Below, in pieces: positions 23,677 through 32,093 of a stretch of DNA of 64,000 nucleotides; the first letter of the stretch is position 1; each line of letters starts with the position of its first letter. The notes beneath the pieces were generated by a model. It worked only from the letters and a program-made list of their open reading frames with translations. It was not told the DNA's origin and searched no databases. Source of the stretch: Actinomadura mexicana (lineage in GTDB: Bacteria; Actinomycetota; Actinomycetes; Streptosporangiales; Streptosporangiaceae); NCBI RefSeq assembly GCF_900188105.1, contig NZ_FZNP01000002.1, forward strand, positions 744,001-808,000, read 5' to 3'. The translations under genes were made by a program, and so were the position numbers.

Positions 23677-25149
23677 TCAGCGGCTGGGGCGGCGCGGCAG
23701 CAGCAGTGCCGGGATCAGCGCCAGGGCCAGCATGCCGACCGCGAACAGGTAGGTGTGCTGGAACGCCTCCGCCAGCGGCCCGGCGACCGCCCGGCGCCCG
23801 TCCGGCCCCAGCCCGTGGACGGCCTGGAGCGCGCCGCCCGGCCCGTCCGGTACCAGGCCGCTCATCAGCGACGACAGCACGACCGACGCCGTCGCCATCC
23901 CGACCGCGCCCGACATCGTGTTGACCAGGTTGACCGTCGCGCTCGCCGCCGGGGCCCGGTCATGGGGCAGCCCGCGGGTCGCCGCCGTCATCGCGGGCAT
24001 CATCGTCGCCCCGCCGCCCGCGCCCATCAGCAGCATCGTCGCGCACAGCCCCCAGTAGGACGCGTCCGCGTCGAGCTGGACGGTGAACAGCGCGAATCCG
24101 GCGAGGGCCGTCGCGGCCGAAACGGGGACGAGCCGCCCGGGCGGCACCCGGTCGGCGATCCGGCCCGCGACCTGCATCGCCGTCCCGGAACCGAGCGCGA
24201 ACGGGATGCCGAGCACGCCCGCCATCGTCGCGCTCTCGCCCCGGACGACCTGCAGGTACAGCGGGAGCAGCAGCATCGAGCCGAAATAGCCGAACGAGAA
24301 CAGGGTCAGCGTCCCGGTCGCGGCGGCGAACGTCCGGTCCCGGAAGCCGCGCAGGTCGATCAGCGGATGCCGGGCCGTCAGCGCCCGGACGGCGAACGCG
24401 GCGACGAGCACCGCGCCCGCGGCCATCGGCACCACGACTCCGGGCGAGCCGAACGCTCCGCGGTCGCCGCCCGTCGTCACGCCGTACAGCAGGGCGGCGA
24501 TGCCGGGCGAGAGCGTCAGCAGGCCCGGGACGTCCAGCGGCCTCGCCTCCGCCGGGACATCGCGCGGGAAGAGCCGCGAGGCCAGCGCCACCACGGCCGC
24601 CGCGACGGGCAGGTTCACGAAGAACATCCACCGCCACGACACCTCGTCGATCAGCCAGCCGCCGAGGACGGGCCCGGCGAGCGGCCCGACGAGGATCGCC
24701 AGCCCGAGGGTGCTCATCAGCCGGCCGAGCCGCTCGGGCCCGGCGGCGCGCAGCAGGATCGTCATGCCGACGGGCATCACCAGCCCGCCGCCGAACCCCT
24801 GCACGACCCGGAACGCGATCAGCGACTCGATGTTCCACGCCAGCCCGGCGAGCAGCGACCCGGCCCCGAACGCCGCGATCGCGCCGAGGTACAGCCGGCG
24901 GGCGCCGAACCGCCCGACCGCCCACGCGCTGGACGGGATCACCGCGCCGAGCGCGAGCGAGTACCCGGTGGCCACCCACTGGATCGTGCCGAGCGGCGCG
25001 CGGAACTCCTGCGACAGCCGGTTGATCGCGACGTTCACCACCGTGGTGTCCAGCGTGATCATGATGGAGCCGAGGACGAGCACGAGCACGACCGCCATCG
25101 GGTCCGGCGCCGTCCGGTCGTGCGGCGGGGCCTCGGCCGTCGCGGTCAC
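23677..25149 (-). CDS. DHA2-type MFS transporter
   Basis: The product has 490 residues with 14 predicted helices. It has the drug:H+ antiporter-2 motifs: LDTTVVNVAINRLS in helix 1, GRFGARRLYLGAI as motif A between helices 2 and 3, and GFGGGLVMPVGMTIL/GPLAGPVLGGWLID as motifs B and C. It probably exports a drug-like compound by proton antiport. It starts next to the stop of the FMN reductase gene, so the two are co-transcribed and may share a substrate such as a quinone. Confidence 0.92.
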   Translation of the reverse strand: MTATAEAPPHDRTAPDPMAVVLVLVLGSIMITLDTTVVNVAINRLSQEFRAPLGTIQWVATGYSLALGAVIPSSAWAVGRFGARRLYLGAIAAFGAGSLLAGLAWNIESLIAFRVVQGFGGGLVMPVGMTILLRAAGPERLGRLMSTLGLAILVGPLAGPVLGGWLIDEVSWRWMFFVNLPVAAAVVALASRLFPRDVPAEARPLDVPGLLTLSPGIAALLYGVTTGGDRGAFGSPGVVVPMAAGAVLVAAFAVRALTARHPLIDLRGFRDRTFAAATGTLTLFSFGYFGSMLLLPLYLQVVRGESATMAGVLGIPFALGSGTAMQVAGRIADRVPPGRLVPVSAATALAGFALFTVQLDADASYWGLCATMLLMGAGGGATMMPAMTAATRGLPHDRAPAASATVNLVNTMSGAVGMATASVVLSSLMSGLVPDGPGGALQAVHGLGPDGRRAVAGPLAEAFQHTYLFAVGMLALALIPALLLPRRPSR

Positions 25150-25150
25150 C

Positions 25151-25723
25151 TCAGCCCCCGTACGGGCGGACGGCCCGGGCGTCGTGCAGCGCGCGCCCCC
25201 ACCAGGCGAGCTGGTCGAGCATCCCCTTGGCCGCCGCGGAGGCCCCCTCGGGGTCGTTCGGCCGGCCGTCCTTCCCGAACCAGTTCCACGGGTGGTGGAA
25301 GCTGACGGTGTCGCGGACGGTCACGGCGTGCAGTTCGGCGAAGACGCCCCGCAGGTGCTCGACGGACCGGAGCCCGCCCGCCAGCCCGCCGTACGAGACG
25401 AACGCGACGGGCTTGGCCCGCCACTCGTGGAAGTGGACGTCGATCAGGTTCTTCAGCGTGCCGGGGAAGCTGTGGTTGTACTCGCAGGTGACCACGACGT
25501 AGGCGTCGGCCTCGTGCAGCGTCCGGGTCACGCGCGCGAACTCCTCGGAGGCCGGCGCGCCCAGCGCGGACGGCGGCGGCTCGTCCGCCACGTCGATCAC
25601 GTCGACGGCCAGGTCGTCGCGCTGCCGGGCCTGCTCGGTGAACCAGGTCCCCACGGTCGGTCCGAACCGTCCCTCGCGCGTGCTCCCGATGATGATCGCG
25701 ACGCGCAGCGGTTCCTCGGTCAT
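25151..25723 (-). CDS. NADPH-dependent FMN reductase family protein
   Basis: The product has 190 residues with a flavodoxin-like fold. The FMN phosphate loop is GSTREGRFGPTVG (13-25); VVTCEYNHSFPGTLKNLID is the second flavin-binding segment and SYGGLAGGLRSVEHLR the third. Relatives reduce quinones, azo dyes or chromate with NADPH. It heads a two-gene unit with the MFS transporter. Confidence 0.92.
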   Translation of the reverse strand: MTEEPLRVAIIIGSTREGRFGPTVGTWFTEQARQRDDLAVDVIDVADEPPPSALGAPASEEFARVTRTLHEADAYVVVTCEYNHSFPGTLKNLIDVHFHEWRAKPVAFVSYGGLAGGLRSVEHLRGVFAELHAVTVRDTVSFHHPWNWFGKDGRPNDPEGASAAAKGMLDQLAWWGRALHDARAVRPYGG

Positions 25724-25791
25724 GTGGTCTCTCCCCCTCGTAGGCGCGGCATGGTGACGCGACCGAAGCTACGGAGACCACCGCGTGCGGC

Positions 25792-25806
25792 TCATCTGTC
25801 AGATGA
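25792..25806. promoter_or_regulatory. palindrome upstream of the FMN reductase operon
   Basis: TCATCTGTCAGATGA is a palindrome with 7-bp arms around one base. It lies 69 bp ahead of the FMN reductase start and 10 bp past the MerR stop. It could be an operator for the reductase/MFS unit. Confidence 0.4.
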
Positions 25807-25815
25807 CTGGGTGCC

Positions 25816-26229
25816 CTACCTGTCCGCGTGACGCCCGCCGGCGGACGGAGCCGCGGCGGCGGCGCCGGTCTCGCCCACCTGGGCGGCGAGTGCGTCGCGC
25901 AGGGCCGTCAGGCGGGCGATCTCGGTGTCGAGGACGGCGAGGCGGCGGCGGGCGACCCCGGCGCTCCGCGTGCAGCCGGGGCCGCCGTAGGGCGGGAGCG
26001 CTTCGCCTTCCAGCAGGTCGAGCCGGTCGGCGCAGCCGCGGACGTCCTCGACGGTCAGCCCCAGGGACAGCAGCCGGCGGATGGTCAGCACCCGGGCCAC
26101 CTCGCGGGGCCCGTACCGGCGCTGCCCGCCGGAGGTGCGGGACGGCGGGGGCAGGAGGCCGCGCTGCTCGTAGAACCGCAGTGCCCGCGGGGTCGTTCCC
26201 GCCGCCGCGGCGGCGTCGCCGATCCGCAT
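25816..26229 (-). CDS. MerR family transcriptional regulator
   Basis: The product has 137 residues. The N-terminal winged helix is typical: MRIGDAAAAAGTTPRALRFYEQRGLL (helix-turn-helix), RYGPREVARVLTIRRLLSLGLT. A dimerising coiled helix follows (RRRLAVLDTEIARLTALRDALAA), with one Cys in DVRGCADRL and one in GPGCTRS. Effector-binding Cys motifs of metal sensors are absent. It lies downstream of the zinc-type oxidoreductase in the same orientation; the MerR-type promoter at 27324-27354 upstream of that gene suggests it controls the pair. Confidence 0.9.
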   Translation of the reverse strand: MRIGDAAAAAGTTPRALRFYEQRGLLPPPSRTSGGQRRYGPREVARVLTIRRLLSLGLTVEDVRGCADRLDLLEGEALPPYGGPGCTRSAGVARRRLAVLDTEIARLTALRDALAAQVGETGAAAAAPSAGGRHADR

Positions 26230-26248
26230 GAGGACTCCTCTCGGGACG

Positions 26249-27271
26249 TCACAGCTCGACGATGACGGCTCCCAGGTGCCGTCCGCTGATCAGTTCGTGC
26301 AACGCCCGCGGGGCGTGTTCGATGCCCGCGACGCGCACGTGCGGGAAGGTGATGTCCCCGGAACGCAGCCAGGCGCCGACGCGCTCGGCCCACTCGGGAC
26401 GCGCCCCGGTGTCGTCCAGCCCGCCGAAACCGCGCATCTCGATGCGCTTGGCGATCAGCTGGAACGTGTCGACCTCGACCGGCGCCGTGGTCCCCGCGCG
26501 GTCCGGTGCGAGCTGCCCGGCCAGCGTCCCGACGAGGACGAACCGGGCACCGGGCCTGGCGGCGGCGACCGCGGCGCGGAGTTGGTCGCCGCCGACGTTG
26601 TCCACGAGGACGTCGATGCCGTCGGGTGCGGCCTCCGCCAGTTGCTCGGCGATGGGCCGCCCGCCCCGGATCACGGCCGCGTCGTACCCCAGCTCGGACA
26701 CCAGCCGGGCGGCCTTGCCCGGCGAACCCGTGCTGCCGATCACGCGGCCCGCGCCGAGCAGGCGGGCGACCTGACCGGCCAGCGAGCCGACCCCGCCCGC
26801 GCCGCCGGACACGAACACGGTGTCGCCGGGACGGACGCGCGCGTCCCGGGTCAGCGCCGTGTACGCGATGCCCGCCTGGCCGAGGTGCGCGACCGGATCG
26901 GGCAGCGTGCCGTCCAGCGGCGAGCACCGGCCGACGGGCACGACCGCGTGCTCGCGCCAGCCCAGCCAGTGCCGGACCAGGTCGCCGGGACGGAGCCCGG
27001 CGTCGCGGGGGGCCGAGACGACCTCGCCGATCGCCGCCCCGAACAGGGGGTCGCCCGGACGCAGCGGCGGGAAGGGAGTGCCCTTCACGCCGCCGCCGAT
27101 CAGGGTGCGCAGCGAGGGGAAGACCTGGAAGTAGCGGTTGCGGACCAGCACCTCCCCGTCCGCCGGCGAGGGCGTGGGAACTTCCACGACGCTGAAATGC
27201 TCCGGCCGGGGCAGCCCGTCGGGGACGGCGGCGAGCTGGACCACGCGCGAGGTACGGGGCAGTGACGGCAT
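26249..27271 (-). CDS. NADP-dependent oxidoreductase, medium-chain (PTGR/CurA-like)
   Basis: The product has 340 residues. The GroES-like part contains RNRYFQVFPSLRTLIGGGVKG and WREHAVVP. The Rossmann domain has VSGGAGGVGSLAGQ as nucleotide loop and GRVIGSTGSPGKAARL. The C-terminal LHELISGRHLGAVIVEL is typical of leukotriene-B4-dehydrogenase/CurA-like alkenal reductases, which do not bind zinc. It reduces enones or enals with NADPH. It is the first gene before the MerR gene, probably induced by electrophiles through the MerR-type promoter. Confidence 0.9.
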   Translation of the reverse strand: MPSLPRTSRVVQLAAVPDGLPRPEHFSVVEVPTPSPADGEVLVRNRYFQVFPSLRTLIGGGVKGTPFPPLRPGDPLFGAAIGEVVSAPRDAGLRPGDLVRHWLGWREHAVVPVGRCSPLDGTLPDPVAHLGQAGIAYTALTRDARVRPGDTVFVSGGAGGVGSLAGQVARLLGAGRVIGSTGSPGKAARLVSELGYDAAVIRGGRPIAEQLAEAAPDGIDVLVDNVGGDQLRAAVAAARPGARFVLVGTLAGQLAPDRAGTTAPVEVDTFQLIAKRIEMRGFGGLDDTGARPEWAERVGAWLRSGDITFPHVRVAGIEHAPRALHELISGRHLGAVIVEL

Positions 27272-27323
27272 CGGACTCTCCTCAAGACCTGGAGTCCGGG
27301 GCGGGCCCGGACGCGGGCCACGA

Positions 27324-27354
27324 AGCTAACCGTTGACCCGCGCGTCAGGGTCAA
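27324..27354 (-). promoter_or_regulatory. MerR-type promoter with 19-bp spacer
   Basis: On the minus strand a -35 TTGACC (27349-27354) and a -10 TTAGCT (27324-27329) are separated by exactly 19 bp. The inverted repeat TTGACCC/GGGTCAA (27348-27354 with 27333-27339) lies in the -35/spacer region. An over-long spacer filled by a dyad is the hallmark of MerR activation. It serves the oxidoreductase-MerR operon starting at 27271. Confidence 0.75.
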
Positions 27355-28757
27355 GCGTCCACCGGGCCCGGCTCGGTCAGGCGGCGCGGGCGGGGCGGGG
27401 TCAGCACGGCGGCGGTGAGCGCCGCGACGGCGGCGGTGACGGCGGCGAGCACGAAGCCGTGCGTGAAGCCGTCGAGCGTGTCGCCGGTGAGGCTGGCGGC
27501 CGCGACGCTGGAGATGACGGCGGCCCCGATCGAGGCCCCGAACTCGTGGAACGTGCTGACGATGCCGGACGCGATGCCGGATTCGTGCGGCGCCACCTGG
27601 CCGAGGGCCGTCGCGGAGGCGACGACGAACATCGCGCCGGTCCCGGCGCCCGCGACCGCCGTGCCGATCACGACGGTCACGGGGGCGAGTGAGACGGCGG
27701 GGAGGGCCATGCCCGCCGCGGTGGTGACGAGCCCGGCCACGGCGAGCCGGCGCGGTCCCGCCGCGGCGATCGTCCTGCCGGTGAGGCCGGCGCCGGCCAT
27801 CGTCGCGACCGCGATGGGGAGGAACAGCAGGCCGGTGCGCAGTGCGCCGTAGCCCCGGGCGTGCTGGAAGTAGAACGTGCCGAGGAAGAACATCGCGATC
27901 ATCAGGGCCGTCGCCATCACGATCAGGAACGTGCCGGTGGCGACCGGGCGGCGGACCAGCAGCGAGACGTCCATCATGGGCGAGCGGGCGGTCTTCTGCC
28001 TGGCGGCGAAGGCCAGGTAGCCGAGCACGGCGAGCAGCACCGGCAGGCCGGTGCCGAGACTGAGCCAGCCGTCGTCCCCGGCGCTGATGAACGCGTAGAT
28101 CAGCGCGCCGGAGGCGGCGGTGACCAGCAGCGCGCCGAGGACGTCGAGCCCTGGGCGGGGCGCGGCCGGCCGGTGGCGCGGCAGCATCCGGGCGAGCGCG
28201 GCGAAGATCACCACACCGATGGGGACGTTGACGAAGAACACCCAGGGCCAGCCGGGCCCGGCGGTCAGCGCTCCTCCCAGCAGGACGCCGAGGGCGGCAC
28301 CGCCGCCGCCCAGCGCGGACCAGACGCCGAGCGCCTTGTTCCGCTCGCCGTCCTGGAACAGGGTGACGACGAGGGACAGGGCCGACGGGGACAGCATCGC
28401 CGCCCCCACTCCCTGGGCGACGCGACCGCCCAGCAGCATGGCGGCCGACCCGGCCAGGCCGGTGACCAGCGACGCGGCCGTGAAGACCAGCAGGCCGGCC
28501 AGGACGACGCGCCTGGCCCCGATCAGGTCGGCGGTCCGCCCGCCGAGCAGCATGAGCCCGCCGAACGTGAGGGTGTAGGCGCTGACCGTCCAGGTCACGG
28601 CCTGGCGACTCAGCTCCAGGTCGGCCTCCATGTGGGGCAGCGCGATCGCGACGACCGTGACGTCCAGGATCAGCATGAGCTGGGCCACGCCGAGGAAACC
28701 CAGGATGCGCCAGCGCAGCGGATGGGCCCCCGGTGAGGCGGGACCGTCTTGTGTCAT
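27351..28757 (-). CDS. DHA2-type MFS transporter
   Basis: ATG 28757 is chosen because the upstream in-frame ATG at 28805 lies inside the operator region. The 468 residues give 14 helices with MFS signatures: LDVTVVAIALPHME, GGRTADLIGARRVVLAG (motif A), GVGAAMLSPSALSLV and the antiporter motif near LGVLLGGALTAGPGWPWVFFVN. It is a probable drug exporter, divergent from a TetR gene with two operators in between, so it is most likely repressed until the TetR binds its ligand. Confidence 0.92.
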   Translation of the reverse strand: MTQDGPASPGAHPLRWRILGFLGVAQLMLILDVTVVAIALPHMEADLELSRQAVTWTVSAYTLTFGGLMLLGGRTADLIGARRVVLAGLLVFTAASLVTGLAGSAAMLLGGRVAQGVGAAMLSPSALSLVVTLFQDGERNKALGVWSALGGGGAALGVLLGGALTAGPGWPWVFFVNVPIGVVIFAALARMLPRHRPAAPRPGLDVLGALLVTAASGALIYAFISAGDDGWLSLGTGLPVLLAVLGYLAFAARQKTARSPMMDVSLLVRRPVATGTFLIVMATALMIAMFFLGTFYFQHARGYGALRTGLLFLPIAVATMAGAGLTGRTIAAAGPRRLAVAGLVTTAAGMALPAVSLAPVTVVIGTAVAGAGTGAMFVVASATALGQVAPHESGIASGIVSTFHEFGASIGAAVISSVAAASLTGDTLDGFTHGFVLAAVTAAVAALTAAVLTPPRPRRLTEPGPVDA

Positions 28758-28771
28758 GGCCGACTCCTTAA

Positions 28772-28825
28772 CTCGTACAGTGTCATACGAGATATAGCAG
28801 ATCAACCCGTACTACGTCATACGAG
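28772..28825. promoter_or_regulatory. twin TetR operators between MFS and TetR genes
   Basis: Two 20-bp sites, 28772-28791 and 28806-28825, share the form CTCGTA-N8-TACGAG (the second reads CCCGTA-N8-TACGAG). They are 34 bp apart centre to centre. Each lies close to one of the two start codons, so a TetR dimer on each would control the exporter and the regulator. Confidence 0.8.
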
Positions 28826-28837
28826 TTAAGATGCGGC

Positions 28838-29416
28838 ATGCCCTCCGCCACCACCGGCCGGCGCCGGCGCGCCGACGCCGAGCGCAACATCGCCCGCATC
28901 GTGTCCGCGGCACGCGAGTGCCTGAGCAGGGACCCGAGCGCGAGCATCGACGACATCGCCAAGGCGGCCGGCGTCGGACGGATGACGCTCTACGGCCACT
29001 TCCGCAACCGGGCCGAACTGGTGGAGGCCGCCCTGGTCGAGGCCCTGCGCGCCGGGGACGTGGTGCTCTCGGGCGTCGACCTGTCCGGGGACCCCCGGGA
29101 GGCGCTCGCGCGGCTGGTGGAATCCAGCTGGTCCCTCGTGACCGAATCGAGGGCGCTGCTGGCGGCGGCCCAGGAGGCCCTTCCGGCGGGGCGTGTGCGC
29201 GAACTGCACGCCGATCCCGCGGAGCGCGTCGAGGCCATCATCCGCCGGGGCCAGCAGGAGGGCGTCTTCCGCACCGACCTGCCGATCATCTGGCTGGTCA
29301 ACGTCGTGCAGTACGTCCTGCACGGCGCCGCGGAGGAGACCCGCGCCGAGCGCCTGGACGCGGAGGAGACCGGCCGTGTCGTGACCGCGACGGTGCTGTC
29401 GATCCTGGCCGGGTAG
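28838..29416 (+). CDS. TetR family transcriptional regulator
   Basis: The product has 192 residues. The DNA-binding part is IARIVSAARECLSRDPSASI followed by IAKAAGVGRMTLYGHFRNR, the classic TetR recognition helix. The C-terminal domain is helical with ARLVESSWSLVTESRALLAAA. It is divergent from the MFS exporter, with twin operators between, and is inferred to repress both. Confidence 0.92.
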   Translation: MPSATTGRRRRADAERNIARIVSAARECLSRDPSASIDDIAKAAGVGRMTLYGHFRNRAELVEAALVEALRAGDVVLSGVDLSGDPREALARLVESSWSLVTESRALLAAAQEALPAGRVRELHADPAERVEAIIRRGQQEGVFRTDLPIIWLVNVVQYVLHGAAEETRAERLDAEETGRVVTATVLSILAG

Positions 29417-29492
29417 CCCGAGCGCGGCTTCACCCCCCGAGGTGATCGGAAGGGGCGCGGCATGGAACGAGCAGTGCAGGTGGCGGCGCGCG

Positions 29493-29921
29493 TCACCGCG
29501 TCCCGACGAACTGGTGGTCGGTGCGGATCCGGCCGTCGCCGTCCAGGTAGAGGACGTCCAGCCCGCCGCCGACGGCCTCGCCCCCGTCCGCCGTCACCAT
29601 CGCCCAGCGGACTGCGATCACGTGCGGCAGCAGGACGACGGGCTCCTCGGCGATCTCGAAGACGTGCTCGCCCGGTGCGACGAACATCTCGTAGGCCCTG
29701 GCCACCCGGGCGTCCAGAGCGCGGTGGCCGTGGACCTCCAGGGGCGGCGCGGGCACCCCGAGCGCCGCCGCGGCGTCCCGGACCGCCTCCGGCGGGTTGA
29801 CCAGCACGTGGGTCGCGTCAGGCGCCCACATCTCGCGGATCAGCGTGCTCCGCGCCGCGGGGTCGGGCTCGTTCCACTGGGCGAGATAACGGTCGGCCAC
29901 TTGCTTCACATCGATGCGCAT
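29493..29921 (-). CDS. SnoaL/NTF2-like fold protein
   Basis: The product has 142 residues of the cone-shaped NTF2 fold: VKQVADRYLAQWNEPDPAARSTLI (helix), MWAPDATHVLVNP, VARAYEMFV and RWAMVTADGGEAVGGGLDVLYLDGDGRI. Trp and Asp residues typical of SnoaL-like ligand pockets are present, but the reaction cannot be told. It is divergent from an MmyB-like regulator, with a palindrome between, which suggests regulation by that protein. Confidence 0.88.
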   Translation of the reverse strand: MRIDVKQVADRYLAQWNEPDPAARSTLIREMWAPDATHVLVNPPEAVRDAAAALGVPAPPLEVHGHRALDARVARAYEMFVAPGEHVFEIAEEPVVLLPHVIAVRWAMVTADGGEAVGGGLDVLYLDGDGRIRTDHQFVGTR

Positions 29922-29956
29922 GCCCGGCAGTCTGCGAGCTGCGGGCTGCGTCCGCG

Positions 29957-29972
29957 ATTCCCTCCAGGGAAT
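29957..29972. promoter_or_regulatory. ATTCCCT-N2-AGGGAAT palindrome
   Basis: A perfect 16-bp palindrome with 7-bp arms lies between the SnoaL-like and XRE genes, 36 bp before the XRE start and 36 bp after the SnoaL start. It is a good candidate operator for the MmyB-like regulator. Confidence 0.6.
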
Positions 29973-30007
29973 GGAGCCGGTGCGGGCGTCCGGTGTGGAA
30001 TGGGGGC

Positions 30008-30790
30008 ATGACAGTGGTGGCCGAGCCTGGGCAGTTCGCCCGCGACCTGCGGCGCTGGCGGGCGCGGCGCCGCTTCAGCCAGCTCGAACTGGCCATCAGG
30101 GCCGACACGACCCAGCGCCATCTGAGCTTTCTCGAACAGGGACGCTCCCGGCCGGGCCGCGCCATGGTGGTGCGGCTGGCCGAGTCCCTGGAACTGCCGC
30201 TGCGGGAGCGCAACGGGCTTCTGCTCTCCGCCGGGTACGCGCCGGTCTACGCCGAGTCGCGGCTGGACGCCCCCGAACTCGGGCCCGTGCGCGAGGCCCT
30301 CGACCGCATCCTCGACGGGCACATGCCCTACCCGGCGGTCGTCGTCCGGCCTTACGGCGAACTCGTCGCCGCCAACCCGGCGTTCGGCGTCCTCACCGGG
30401 GGCGCCGCCCCCGCCCTGCTGGAACCGCCGGTCAACGTGCTCCGCCTCGCCCTGCACCCGGACGGGATGGCCCGCCGCGTCGAGAACCTCGCCGAATGGG
30501 GCCGGCACATCACCGGAAGCCTGCGCGACAGGGCACGGCAGATCCCCGACCCGGGACTGGCGGAGTTCATCGACGAGCTGGACGGCTACCTGCCCCCGGT
30601 GGAGTCGCCGGGCGAGCACCTCGGCTTCGCCGTCCCGCTCCGGCTGCGGGTGCCGGAGGGCGAGCTGCGCCTGATCACCACGCTGACCTCGTTCGCGACC
30701 GCCGTGGACGTCACGCTCTCCGAGCTGCGCCTCGAAGCGTTCCTGCCCGCCGACGAGACCACGGCGACCCTCCTGCGGAGGCGGGGGTGA
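30008..30790 (+). CDS. XRE regulator with MmyB-like ligand-binding domain
   Basis: ATG 30008 fits the family start better than the in-frame upstream codon at 29993. The 260 residues have an XRE helix-turn-helix near 10-65 (FARDLRRWRARRRFSQLELA, TTQRHLSFLEQGRSRPGR). An MmyB-type PAS-like domain (about 95-255) follows, with YPAVVVRPYGELVAANPAF, VNVLRLALHPDGMARRVENLAEW and LITTLTSFATAVDVTLSELRLEAFLPAD. Such regulators usually repress an adjacent oxidoreductase or small protein, here probably the divergent SnoaL-like gene. Confidence 0.9.
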   Translation: MTVVAEPGQFARDLRRWRARRRFSQLELAIRADTTQRHLSFLEQGRSRPGRAMVVRLAESLELPLRERNGLLLSAGYAPVYAESRLDAPELGPVREALDRILDGHMPYPAVVVRPYGELVAANPAFGVLTGGAAPALLEPPVNVLRLALHPDGMARRVENLAEWGRHITGSLRDRARQIPDPGLAEFIDELDGYLPPVESPGEHLGFAVPLRLRVPEGELRLITTLTSFATAVDVTLSELRLEAFLPADETTATLLRRRG

Positions 30791-30836
30791 CGTGTCAGGG
30801 GGGACGGCCGGTGCCGCGGGCGGGCAGGATGGCAGG

Positions 30837-31247
30837 GTGAACGAACTCGAAGAAGGCACCCTGCTCACCCTGGACTTCGACAAGCTGGCGGGCGTCGCGG
30901 CGACCGGGGCGCGGGTCGTCCCGGTGGTCCTGCAGGACGCGGGCAGCGGGGACGTCCTGTTCATCGGATACGCGAACGACCAGGCCCTCAAGGCCACGCT
31001 GGAGGAGCGGATCGCCGTCCTGTGGTCGACGTCCCGCAACGAGCTGTGGCGCAAGGGCGCGACCTCGGGGGACGTCCTCGAAGTGGTCGACGTCCGCGTC
31101 AACTGCGAGCAGAACTCCCTGCTCTACCTCGTCGACCGCACCACCGGCGGCGCCTGCCACACGAACCTCCCGTCCGGGGAGGCCCGCCCCACCTGCTACT
31201 ACCGCTCCGTCACCGACGGAGGGACGCTGCGCCACCTCCTGCAGTGA
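30837..31247 (+). CDS. hisI: phosphoribosyl-AMP cyclohydrolase (HisI-like)
   Basis: The third step of histidine synthesis opens the adenine ring of PR-AMP. The GTG start at 30837 gives 136 residues; a GTG at 30792 with GGAGG upstream is an alternative. The motifs are present: PVVLQDAGSGDVLFIGYAN, LWSTSRNELWRKGATSGD and the three zinc cysteines in VNCEQ, ACHT and TCYYR. The usual LAWMN is replaced by IGYAN and the metal-ligand Asp region reads RVNCEQ, so it is a divergent copy. It is not in a his operon and follows an XRE gene, so it may be a paralogue. Confidence 0.8.
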   Translation: MNELEEGTLLTLDFDKLAGVAATGARVVPVVLQDAGSGDVLFIGYANDQALKATLEERIAVLWSTSRNELWRKGATSGDVLEVVDVRVNCEQNSLLYLVDRTTGGACHTNLPSGEARPTCYYRSVTDGGTLRHLLQ

Positions 31248-31263
31248 CCGGCCGGGCGGGCGG

Positions 31264-31293
31264 CCGGCCCCGGGCGGGAACGCCGGGGGCCGG
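31264..31293. terminator. hairpin between convergent hisI-like and DHFR-like genes
   Basis: CCGGCCCC (31264-31271) pairs with GGGGCCGG (31286-31293), with inner GGCG/CGCC pairing in the loop. It lies 16 bp past the HisI stop and 17 bp past the DHFR-like stop on the other strand. Confidence 0.55.
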
Positions 31294-31310
31294 ACGGTCC
31301 GCGCCGCCGG

Positions 31311-31871
31311 TCAGGCGCGCTTCGGCGTGTAGTGCATGGCGGCGATGCCGCAGTCGAACAGGCGCGCCTCCACGAGGTCGAGCCGCTGGTAGTCGCCCTC
31401 CGGGAAGACCGGCATGCCCGAGCCGATCGCGGTCGGGTTGACGAACAGGTAGAGGTCGTCGAGCAGGCCCCGGGCGATCAGGTCCCGGACGAGCGTGCCG
31501 CCCCCGTAGGCGATCAGGTCGCCGCCGGGGCGGGCCTTCAGCCCGTTCACGATCTCGGTGAGGTCGCCCCCCGCGACCTCGGCGTTCTTCCAGGGCGACT
31601 CGGTGAGGCCGTTCGAGATGACGACCTTCGGCGTGTCGTTCATCTGGTCGACGGCCTCCTGGGTCTCACCCTCCGGCCCCGACTCCCAGGCCGGGATGAA
31701 CCCCTCGGCGAGCCTGCGGCCCAGCACGATGCAGTCCACCGGCCGCATCAGCGCGTCGATGTACCGGCCGATGTCGTCGGTCCACGGGAACGTCATCCAG
31801 TCCATCTCGCCGTTCGGGCCGGCCATGTAGCCGTCCGCGCTGACCTGCACCTGAAGCTTAAACTTCCGCAT
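31311..31871 (-). CDS. dihydrofolate reductase family protein (RibD C-terminal fold)
   Basis: ATG 31871 is preferred over 31931 because the protein then begins directly with the first strand (MRKFKLQVQVSADGYMAGPNG). The 186 residues contain CIVLGRRLAEGFIPAW and DLIAYGGGTLVRDLIARGLLDDLYLFVNPTAIGSG, the NADPH-binding and dimer segments. It is the second RibD_C-type protein in the window but not closely similar to the one at 9357. The substrate is unknown. Confidence 0.9.
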   Translation of the reverse strand: MRKFKLQVQVSADGYMAGPNGEMDWMTFPWTDDIGRYIDALMRPVDCIVLGRRLAEGFIPAWESGPEGETQEAVDQMNDTPKVVISNGLTESPWKNAEVAGGDLTEIVNGLKARPGGDLIAYGGGTLVRDLIARGLLDDLYLFVNPTAIGSGMPVFPEGDYQRLDLVEARLFDCGIAAMHYTPKRA

Positions 31872-32093
31872 GATCTCCCCTTCGGGCCACGGTCCATACG
31901 TTGTTTCCTGTGCGCAGAGCTTCGCGGACACCGTTTACGGAATGTTTACGGCGGTCCGGAGTGCCCGTGGCCGGCGTCGGCGGCCGGAGGGCCGGATGCG
32001 GTCACCGGGTGGAGCGACGTCCGGCCGCCTGCGACCTTGAGGACGGGCGCGCCCTGCTCGACGGACCGGGGCCGAGGGCCCGGGGGGCGAAGG

